A stretch of DNA of 64,000 bases from Rhizosphaericola mali (GTDB lineage Bacteria; Bacteroidota; Bacteroidia; Chitinophagales; Chitinophagaceae). Under the pieces are notes generated by a model. The model saw nothing but the letters and a program-made list of their open reading frames with translations. It was not told the DNA's origin and did not search any database. The position numbers and the translations under genes were made by a program. The stretch is taken from contig NZ_CP044016.1 in assembly GCF_004337365.2 (NCBI RefSeq), positions 3,286,001 to 3,350,000 of the forward strand, given 5' to 3'. Below are positions 56,830-64,000 of this stretch, piece after piece (within the stretch, counting starts at the first letter, position 1; every line of letters begins with the position of its first letter).

Positions 56830-58884
56830 ATGTCCACGGAAAATAAATATACAAATAAGTTAGTAGATGAATCTAGCCCATATCTATTGCAACATGCGCA
56901 TAATCCGGTAAACTGGTATCCTTGGGGCGAGGAAGCATTAGAAAAAGCAAAAACAGAGAATAAACCGATATTATTAAGCATAGGTTATGCAGCCTGCCAT
57001 TGGTGTCATGTCATGGCGCATGAGAGTTTTGAAAATGAAGAAACCGCTCACATAATGAATGATTGGTTTATCAATATAAAGGTCGATCGCGAGGAACGTC
57101 CTGATCTGGATCAAATATATATGGATGCGCTACAAGCCATGAATGGCAATGGAGGTTGGCCTTTGAATGTATTCCTCACTCCCGAATTAAAACCTTTTTA
57201 TGGAGGCACCTATTTTCCGCCACAAAGAATGTATAATCGTCTGAGTTGGACAGAATTATTGGCAACGATTCATGATGCTTTTTACAATCGAAAGGATACC
57301 GTTGATCTACAAGCAAATAATTTGATGCAACATTTACAAACGGCCAATACAATCGGTACTCCTCGTTCCAATCCTGGGATATTTTCACAAGAACATTTAG
57401 ATGCTTTACATGACGAGATTCAACGTGTCTTTGATAGTGAATGGGGCGGTTTTTCTCAAGCACCTAAATTTTTACAAACGTTTTCTCTTCTTTACGAATT
57501 ACGACATTATTATTATAGTCAAGATGTGTCCGCATTAAATGCAGCAACTTTCAGCTTGGATAAAATGATTGCTGGTGGCATTTACGATCAGATTAGAGGT
57601 GGCATTTCACGTTATAGTACAGACAAAAAATGGCAAGCACCCCATTTTGAAAAAATGTTATACGATAACGCATTATTTATATCTACACTAAGTGAGGCAT
57701 ATGCATTAACCAAAAATAAAAACTATAAATGTATTATTGAGCAAAGCATTGCATTTATAAACGCAGAATTGAGGTCAGAAAATAACGGATTTTATAGTTC
57801 TATTGATGCAGATAGTGAAGGTATTGAAGGGAAATTTTACACTTGGACACGTAAAGATATTGCGGACGTTTTAGGAGAAGATACGGATATGTTCTGTAAA
57901 ATTTTTGATATATGGGAAGAAGGAAATTGGGAGCATACAAATATCCTATGGAAGCCGGAACGTTTAGAAAAATTTGTAGTTCAATTAGGAATTCCATTAG
58001 AGGATTTAGAGATGAAGATTCGTGTTTGTTCGGATAAATTACTATCGGTTAGAAATAAAAGAATCAGACCGGCAACAGATGACAAATTCATTTTATATTG
58101 GAATGCTTTAATGATCAAAGCGCTGTGCCAAGCTGGAAATGTTTTAAAAAACGAAAAATATATTGAGCAAGCAATTCTGTCTATGGATTTCTTGGAAAAT
58201 AATTTTATTCAAAATGATCAATGGTTACATAGTTGGAAAAACAATTCGGGAAAAATATTTGCTTTTTTAGATGATTATGCATCGCTCATCGACTGTTATA
58301 TTCATTTACACGAATCCACTAACCATTTGGAATATTTGAATAAGGCTATAAAATGGGTAGGATATGTAGAGAAAAATTTTAGTTCTTTGAGTACGCTATT
58401 TTTCTATACATCCAAAAGTCAAACCGATATAGTTCTCAGAAAAAAAGACATTTACGATAGTGCAACCGCCTCAGGCAATGCCATCATGGCAACCAATTTG
58501 AATTATTTAGGAAATGCATTAGACAAAAAAGAATGGAAAGAGCGCGCCGCTCAAATGTTATTATCCATTGGCGGCGGGATTGTACATTATCCCATTTCAT
58601 TTGGACAATGGGCTTTGTTATTACAAACAATTACCAAAGGATATAATGAAATCGCTATAGTAGGAGAAAACTATAAATCTGTTATAAGAAATATCAATGA
58701 AATCTACATCCCAAATAAAATATTATTTGGTGCGATAACAGGAATTAATAAATATCCACTTTTAGCAGACAAATCAACAAAGGATGAAACTTTAATTTAT
58801 TTATGCGAAAACTATAATTGCAAAACTCCCGTCAAAACAATAGAAGCATTTAAACAAATATTACCTAACTATACTTCGGCATAA
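56830..58884 (+). CDS. Thioredoxin-domain protein of the YyaL/DUF255 family
   Basis: A 684-residue soluble protein. The N-terminal thioredoxin-like domain (about 1-165) has the signature [35 protein letters not shown] (a CxxC pair at 56-59) and [19 protein letters not shown]-type segment. A (alpha/alpha)6 barrel resembling N-acylglucosamine epimerases/glycosidases follows ([20 protein letters not shown]). Relatives occur in most phyla; the exact reaction is unknown. It is divergent from the AmgK-RapZ gene. The stop overlaps the metallophosphoesterase by 16 bases. Confidence 0.93.
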   Translation: MSTENKYTNKLVDESSPYLLQHAHNPVNWYPWGEEALEKAKTENKPILLSIGYAACHWCHVMAHESFENEETAHIMNDWFINIKVDREERPDLDQIYMDALQAMNGNGGWPLNVFLTPELKPFYGGTYFPPQRMYNRLSWTELLATIHDAFYNRKDTVDLQANNLMQHLQTANTIGTPRSNPGIFSQEHLDALHDEIQRVFDSEWGGFSQAPKFLQTFSLLYELRHYYYSQDVSALNAATFSLDKMIAGGIYDQIRGGISRYSTDKKWQAPHFEKMLYDNALFISTLSEAYALTKNKNYKCIIEQSIAFINAELRSENNGFYSSIDADSEGIEGKFYTWTRKDIADVLGEDTDMFCKIFDIWEEGNWEHTNILWKPERLEKFVVQLGIPLEDLEMKIRVCSDKLLSVRNKRIRPATDDKFILYWNALMIKALCQAGNVLKNEKYIEQAILSMDFLENNFIQNDQWLHSWKNNSGKIFAFLDDYASLIDCYIHLHESTNHLEYLNKAIKWVGYVEKNFSSLSTLFFYTSKSQTDIVLRKKDIYDSATASGNAIMATNLNYLGNALDKKEWKERAAQMLLSIGGGIVHYPISFGQWALLLQTITKGYNEIAIVGENYKSVIRNINEIYIPNKILFGAITGINKYPLLADKSTKDETLIYLCENYNCKTPVKTIEAFKQILPNYTSA

Positions 58885-59972
58885 ACATTTTTCAAAGATT
58901 CCTCTTCAGCAATCGTTCGAGTAGGTACGCCATCTACATAATGCCATTTCACTAGTCGAATCTTTCCTTCTTGTATTTCGATACCGGTAATCGTACCATC
59001 AGAGTAGCAACAGCAACCGGTATTGAAATAAGAAGGTTTCATCGTCATAAATTCGCTACTCAAAATATCATTGTCCTTTGCACGGTAAGGTATTTCATTC
59101 ATAATTTGAGAGATGGCATCCGTATCGTTTTTTTCCTTTGCACGAAATAACTGCAAGTATAGTCGCTCTATATGTGTTAATGATTTGAATACGGGTTGAT
59201 GTGTATGTCCCGTTATTAAAATCATTTTCTCCTTATTTTTACTCCAATTATACATAATCGAATTATGCACAGATTTTAGCCATTGAGAACTTGCAGGACT
59301 ATTTATATTTATTTGTAAAAATGCTTGCAAAGGCCCCCAAACTGAAGATACAAACCAACGACTTAAAGGATTACCGTCACTTTGTTTATCGCCTTGATGT
59401 CCATGTGCACAAAAAATAGTCAATCGTCCATTGTCTTCTATTTGTACATTTAAACGTACGGCTTCATAAATAGGAAAATTTTGATAGTATAGTTTCTTTA
59501 AATTGATATTAGCATTATGAATCAAACTCCAATACAAATCATGATTGCCAAATACTTTGAATAGTTTATTTTTTTGAACAAATTCTCTTTCAATTTTGAA
59601 AGCATTGGGATGTCCTTTTTCTACAGATTGAAGTGGAAATTTCCATAGTTCTTCACAATCTCCTAAATTAATGAATGAAGCATCTAACCGATTATAGTAC
59701 TCCAATGCAGCAATATAATTTTTCTCTGCAGACACAAAATCATCCGCACCATTTCCATTCCCTTTATGTTGATCACTAAAAATAACCACTAAATCATTTG
59801 GTCTAACATTCAAACTGATACAATTCTCAGCGTTATCATTTTGAGAGGTTGAATACAATTTATCCAAAGCGGCGAAAACCTCTCCTTCTTTTGGATTGGC
59901 TCCAAATAGTTTACTAATCGCCAATGCGGGCTTTCGTAGTAAAAATCTCATTACATTTCCAAACACACTCAT
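58869..59972 (-). CDS. Calcineurin-like metallophosphoesterase
   Basis: A 367-residue binuclear metallophosphoesterase with all main motifs: [38 protein letters not shown] and [11 protein letters not shown]. It has no signal peptide. A C-terminal strand part includes [14 protein letters not shown], a Cys triplet. The substrate is not predictable from sequence. It lies between the YyaL gene (convergent, overlapping) and the ATP synthase operon, from which a terminator separates it. Confidence 0.88.
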   Translation of the reverse strand: MSVFGNVMRFLLRKPALAISKLFGANPKEGEVFAALDKLYSTSQNDNAENCISLNVRPNDLVVIFSDQHKGNGNGADDFVSAEKNYIAALEYYNRLDASFINLGDCEELWKFPLQSVEKGHPNAFKIEREFVQKNKLFKVFGNHDLYWSLIHNANINLKKLYYQNFPIYEAVRLNVQIEDNGRLTIFCAHGHQGDKQSDGNPLSRWFVSSVWGPLQAFLQININSPASSQWLKSVHNSIMYNWSKNKEKMILITGHTHQPVFKSLTHIERLYLQLFRAKEKNDTDAISQIMNEIPYRAKDNDILSSEFMTMKPSYFNTGCCCYSDGTITGIEIQEGKIRLVKWHYVDGVPTRTIAEEESLKNVYAEV

Positions 59973-60054
59973 ACTTTCCTTTTCTCCTATAAAAATACTT
60001 GAAATATAATTGTAGTTACATAATTGTAATATTTAGAAACAATATAATAACATA

Positions 60055-60086
60055 AAAAAGCCCACAAGTAAACTTGTGGGCTTTTT
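60055..60086 (-). terminator. Terminator of the atpB-E-F-H-A operon
   Basis: A perfect 14-base inverted repeat (60055-60068 with 60073-60086), TAAA loop, ending in T residues on the minus strand, 21 bases after the atpA stop. It shows that atpA is the last gene of the operon. Confidence 0.9.
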
Positions 60087-60107
60087 AAATATTTGAATAA
60101 TTATTCC

Positions 60108-61685
60108 TTATTTAAACAAAGGAAATAATTCTTTTGCCAAATTAACCATTTTCTTAATACCATCATCAGGTAATTTACCCGCTTTGAAATCTGCTAATAC
60201 ATCAGGTAATTTTGAATCCATTTCCATCAAGAATTGTTTTTCAAAATCTCTTACTTTATTTACAGGAACTTCACGCAATAAACCTTTTGTACCTAAATAG
60301 ATCATCGCAACTTGTTTCTCAACAGTATATGGAGAGAACTGCGCTTGTTTCAAAATTTCCACGTTACGAGCACCTTTATCCAAAACTAATTTAGTTGCAG
60401 GATCTAAGTCTCCACCAAATTTAGAAAACGCTTCCAATTCACGATACATCGCTTGGTCCAATTTCAAAGTACCAGCAACTTTTTTCATGGATTTAATCTG
60501 AGCGCTACCACCTACACGACTTACGGAGATACCTACGTTGATCGCTGGACGGATACCAGAGTTAAACAAGTTACTTTCCAAGAATACCTGACCATCTGTG
60601 ATGGAGATAACATTTGTAGGAATATACGCACCCACGTCACCAGCTTGTGTTTCAATGATTGGTAAGGCTGTTAAGCTACCACCACCTTTTACAAGATGTT
60701 TCATTGATTCTGGTAAATCGTTCATATTCTTAGCGATTTCATCATTATTGATGACTTTCGCAGCTCTTTCTAACAAACGGCTATGCAAATAGAATACGTC
60801 TCCAGGATATGCTTCACGACCAGGAGGACGACGAAGTAACAAAGACACCTCACGATATGCAACTGCTTGTTTGGATAAATCATCATAAATGATCAATGCA
60901 GGCAAACCCCTATCACGGAAGAACTCACCAATCGCTGCACCAGCAAATGGAGCGTAGAATTGTAATGGAGCTGGTTCAGATGCAGTAGCAGATACGATAA
61001 CCGTATAAGGCATTGCACCATTTTCTTCCAATGTTTTCATTACAGATGCAACAGTAGACGCTTTTTGTCCAATGGCAACATATATACAATAAACTGGTTT
61101 ACCAGCTTCGAAAAATTCTTTTTGGTTGATAATAGTATCAATACAAATAGCAGTTTTACCTACTTGACGGTCACCAATAATCAACTCACGTTGTCCACGA
61201 CCGATTGGAATCATCGCATCAATTGCTTTGATACCAGTTTGCAATGGTTCTTTTACTGGCTCACGGAAGATAACACCAGGAGCTTTACGCTCGATAGGCA
61301 TTTCATAAGTTTCTCCTACGATTGGACCTTTACCATCGATAGGTTGACCTAATGTATTTACAACACGACCTAAAAGACCGTCACCAGCTTTGATAGAAGC
61401 GATCTGACCAGTTCTTTTAACTTTATCACCTTCTTTGATAGCGTCACCTTCACCCATCAATACCACACCCACATTTTCAGCTTCAAGGTTTAAGGCAATA
61501 GCTTTTACACCATTTTCAAACTCAACCAATTCACCAGAAGATACGTTATTCAAACCGTAAACACGAGCGATACCATCACCCACTTGTAATACAGTTCCTA
61601 CCTCTTCTAATTCCGTAGTTGTATCAAAGCCGCTTAATTGCTGCCTTAATATTGCGGAAATTTCATCAGGCTTAATCTCTGCCAT
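60108..61685 (-). CDS. atpA: F1Fo ATP synthase alpha subunit
   Basis: Non-catalytic nucleotide-binding F1 subunit, 525 residues. It has the N-terminal [20 protein letters not shown] barrel, Walker [53 protein letters not shown] (given in part: [23 protein letters not shown]), the arginine-finger [15 protein letters not shown] and a normal C-terminus. It comes last in the operon; atpG, which usually follows, is absent here. Confidence 0.99.
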   Translation of the reverse strand: MAEIKPDEISAILRQQLSGFDTTTELEEVGTVLQVGDGIARVYGLNNVSSGELVEFENGVKAIALNLEAENVGVVLMGEGDAIKEGDKVKRTGQIASIKAGDGLLGRVVNTLGQPIDGKGPIVGETYEMPIERKAPGVIFREPVKEPLQTGIKAIDAMIPIGRGQRELIIGDRQVGKTAICIDTIINQKEFFEAGKPVYCIYVAIGQKASTVASVMKTLEENGAMPYTVIVSATASEPAPLQFYAPFAGAAIGEFFRDRGLPALIIYDDLSKQAVAYREVSLLLRRPPGREAYPGDVFYLHSRLLERAAKVINNDEIAKNMNDLPESMKHLVKGGGSLTALPIIETQAGDVGAYIPTNVISITDGQVFLESNLFNSGIRPAINVGISVSRVGGSAQIKSMKKVAGTLKLDQAMYRELEAFSKFGGDLDPATKLVLDKGARNVEILKQAQFSPYTVEKQVAMIYLGTKGLLREVPVNKVRDFEKQFLMEMDSKLPDVLADFKAGKLPDDGIKKMVNLAKELFPLFK

Positions 61686-61732
61686 ATTTTATAGTTTATA
61701 CTTTCCTTTTGGAAATAATTTTAAGAAATATA

Positions 61733-62293
61733 TTAAATAGCTGCTACTAAATTATTGTTTTGAAAAATCAATTTCAAATCATTCAATTTCTTAGATACAC
61801 TAGCATCAATTAGATTATTATTAAATTCTAATATGAAACCACCAATGATAGACGGATCAATTTTAGAAGTCAATTGTATGCTTTTGAATCCTGCTTCTTG
61901 CTTTAATTTATCAATAATACTGTTTTGCAATGCAGCATCTATCGGCAATGCCGTAGTCAAAGATACCTCGTGGATACCTTTTAATTTGTTGTATTGCTCT
62001 ACATAAGCCCCAGCGATTTGAGCTAAATAATTGGCGCGATTTTTCTTTAAAACCAAAGTTATAAATGCCCAACTTTGTTGTGAAACATTCGCCTTAACGA
62101 CTGCAGATACAGCGGCAAGTTTTTTGTCTTCACTGATGATTGGACTCGCCAAAACATAGTCAAATTCTTTACTAGCTTTGCAAAGTTCAATGATATATTG
62201 CATATCCGTATAAGCCGCATCTAATTGATTTTGCTGTTGGGCAAATTCAATCAAGCTTTTTGCATATACATTAGCTAAACGAGGATTACGCAT
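61733..62293 (-). CDS. atpH: F1Fo ATP synthase delta subunit
   Basis: Peripheral-stalk subunit linking F1 to the b subunits. The 186-residue protein has a helical N-terminal bundle (NPRLANVYAKSLIEFAQQQN) and the conserved C-terminal region, including VSLTTALPID and SKIDPSIIGGFILEFNNNLIDAS with KKLNDLK near the end. Length is typical. It lies between atpF and atpA. Confidence 0.95.
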   Translation of the reverse strand: MRNPRLANVYAKSLIEFAQQQNQLDAAYTDMQYIIELCKASKEFDYVLASPIISEDKKLAAVSAVVKANVSQQSWAFITLVLKKNRANYLAQIAGAYVEQYNKLKGIHEVSLTTALPIDAALQNSIIDKLKQEAGFKSIQLTSKIDPSIIGGFILEFNNNLIDASVSKKLNDLKLIFQNNNLVAAI

Positions 62294-62339
62294 TCTGTTT
62301 TAAAATTCTAGTTGTAAAATTATCCAATTACAGGAGAAA

Positions 62340-62834
62340 TTAGTTCAATTTAATTTCAGAAGTCAATTGGTTAATATAATTTTCTTGTTGGCTTTTATCA
62401 GCCAATTCTCTACCGATTACTTTTTGAGCAATTTCCAATGCGATGCTACCTACTTGATTTTTTACATCAGCAATAGCTGCATTTTTTTGTGCGGTAATCG
62501 CTTGTTGTGCTTCAGAGATCAATTGTTCTTTTACACGTTGACCTTCTGTTTGTGCTTCGGAAATGATACGCTCTTTACTAGCATTTGCATCTTTCAAAAG
62601 ATTTGCTCTTTCTTCGATTGCTTTTGCCAATAATGCTTCGTTTTCAGATTTCAAGCTAGCCATTTCAGACTTTGCTTTTTCAGCTGCTGCAAGAGCATCT
62701 GCGATTCCAGATTCACGTTCATTTAACGTCTTCAAGATGGGTTTCCATGCAGCAGCTCTTAAAATAAGCAATACAATCACGAAAGCGATCAAAGAGTAAA
62801 GAACGATACCTAATCCAGGATTTAATAATTCCAT
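62340..62834 (-). CDS. atpF: F1Fo ATP synthase b subunit
   Basis: Peripheral stalk, 164 residues: one N-terminal membrane segment (LNPGLGIVLYSLIAFVIVLLIL) then a long Ala/Glu/Lys-rich coiled coil (GIADALAAAEKAKSEMASLK and onwards) with ALEIAQKVIGREL near the end. Only one b-type gene is seen, so b is probably a homodimer. Order atpE-atpF-atpH is standard. Confidence 0.95.
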   Translation of the reverse strand: MELLNPGLGIVLYSLIAFVIVLLILRAAAWKPILKTLNERESGIADALAAAEKAKSEMASLKSENEALLAKAIEERANLLKDANASKERIISEAQTEGQRVKEQLISEAQQAITAQKNAAIADVKNQVGSIALEIAQKVIGRELADKSQQENYINQLTSEIKLN

Positions 62835-62931
62835 ATTATATTTTTTCTTCTTTTGTAAGAATAAGCTGAAAAAAGTAAAAATTTACCGTATCTCCGCCCT
62901 GTGCTTTGATACGGCAAAAATTTTGCAGTAA

Positions 62932-63186
<255 letters not shown>

Positions 63187-63235
63187 TTAAAAAATAAAAA
63201 TAAAAAATTTGAATAAATGTCTTGGTTACTTAATA

Positions 63236-64000
63236 TTAATGATGATCCTCAACAATAGATTGACTGATAAATACTGCAGTAAGATTGGTGAAGATGAACG
63301 CTTGGATAAATGCAACCAATAACTCTACGCAATCCATAAAGATGACGAATAGAATAGATACTGGTGAAAAACCATAACCAGCGACTGGAGACATTTGTCC
63401 GAATATAAATATTAAGGAAATAAAACTCAAAATTACGATGTGTCCTGCTGTCATGTTCGCAAAAAGACGAATCATCAAAGCCGCGGGACGAATAACCATA
63501 CCTAATAATTCTACTGGAATCATTAATATTTTTACAGGAACTGGTACACCAGGGAACCAAAATACGTGTCCCCAGAATTTACCATTTGTGCTGAACACAA
63601 TCACAATAAACGCGATAATTGCCAATACAAAGGTAAATGCAATATTACCAGATACGTTAGCTGATCCTGGGATCAACCCCAATAAGTTATTAATTAAGAT
63701 AAAGAAAAATACCGTCAATAAGAAAGGCATATATCTTTCATAATTGTGTCCCAAATAAGTTTTTGCAACATCATCTCTTACGAAAGTGATAACTGGCTCA
63801 ACTGCATTTTGGAAACCACTTGGCGCTTTATTCGCACCTGTTTTTTTGTATTTTTTAGCAACGGATAACATGATGACAATTAATAATACAGAAGCAAATA
63901 TTAATTGTGCAGCACCTTTAGTTACAGAGAAATCATAATATTTAGTAGTAACACCTGTTGGAAGAGGTTTACTAAAAGACATTAAAGAAGAATATACTAC
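63236..64000 (-). CDS. atpB: F1Fo ATP synthase a subunit (5' end outside window)
   Basis: Stator channel subunit. Only the C-terminal 254 residues are inside. The key Arg lies in RPAALMIRLFANMTAGHIVI (essential Arg of the fourth helix), with LVAFIQAFIFTNLTAVFIS near the end. The frame remains open past the ATG at 63982 to the window edge (VVYSSL before MSFSKPLP), and Bacteroidota AtpB proteins have a long N-terminal extension, so the true start is beyond 64000. Confidence 0.96.
   Translation of the reverse strand, partial: VVYSSLMSFSKPLPTGVTTKYYDFSVTKGAAQLIFASVLLIVIMLSVAKKYKKTGANKAPSGFQNAVEPVITFVRDDVAKTYLGHNYERYMPFLLTVFFFILINNLLGLIPGSANVSGNIAFTFVLAIIAFIVIVFSTNGKFWGHVFWFPGVPVPVKILMIPVELLGMVIRPAALMIRLFANMTAGHIVILSFISLIFIFGQMSPVAGYGFSPVSILFVIFMDCVELLVAFIQAFIFTNLTAVFISQSIVEDHH

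Noticed and set aside
63249-63560. A 103-codon frame rich in Cys/Ser/Tyr
   Set aside because: Alternative frame of atpB; no start or family support.

Overview
The window reads as one contiguous chromosomal segment of a low-GC Bacteroidota, most likely order Chitinophagales (Chitinophagaceae-like). The signs are a SusC/SusD pair, an LpxC-FabZ fusion, the PorX regulator of type IX secretion, a protein with a gliding-motility (type B) sorting domain, an F-type ATP synthase whose beta/epsilon genes sit apart from the rest, and promoters of the Bacteroidota form TTTG-N(19-23)-TAnnTTTG. No rRNA, CRISPR array, intact transposase or integrase was seen. Both ends cut genes: infB at the left, atpB at the right.

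Layout. 1-5.3 kb: the rimP-nusA-infB translation/transcription operon (minus), with a promoter and a terminator-like hairpin in its leader. 5.4-7.1 kb: a DUF4834-like membrane protein, a HAD phosphatase, a CAU-anticodon tRNA with its terminator, and a 640-base gap holding a relic of a secreted tyrosine phosphatase. 7.1-13.8 kb: the most accessory-looking part, with a SusC/SusD outer-membrane uptake pair, a divergent lipoprotein with the fold signature of thiol-activated (cholesterol-dependent) cytolysins, and a yqgE gene broken by one stop codon. 13.8-19.9 kb: dnaE, a secreted small protein, an NlpC/P60 lipoprotein, a conserved hypothetical and rsmG. 20.0-21.9 kb: atpD-atpC. 22.1-27.9 kb: an outer-membrane protein, an AraC regulator with a cysteine cluster, lpxC/fabZ, lpxD and an HD phosphohydrolase. 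28.1-33.1 kb: porX, yceD-rpmF-plsX and a dicarboxylate symporter. 33.3-38.1 kb: folC, a TonB-like protein and the (p)ppGpp enzyme.

38.1-47.5 kb is an envelope cluster: nhaA, an OstA/LptA-like protein, an MCE/MlaD protein and two tandem cell-wall amidases on the minus strand, with lptD divergent. 47.5-51.7 kb: an acyltransferase, two related helical proteins (one with a calcium-loop motif), a lactonase and thyA. 51.7-60 kb: a large T9SS-type secreted protein, folA, a MurU-like nucleotidyltransferase, a sugar kinase fused to a RapZ C-terminal domain, a YyaL/DUF255 protein and a metallophosphoesterase. 60.1-64 kb: atpB-E-F-H-A, with no atpG beside it.

How the parts connect. Lipid A synthesis (lpxD, lpxC/fabZ), LPS transport (lptD, OstA-like) and MCE lipid handling build the outer membrane. 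The amidases and the AmgK/MurU-like pair suggest wall turnover and recycling. PorX and the type B sorting-domain protein imply a working type IX secretion system. The items most worth follow-up are the cytolysin-fold lipoprotein, the kinase-RapZ fusion beside murU, the hairpin in the rimP leader and the displaced atpG.
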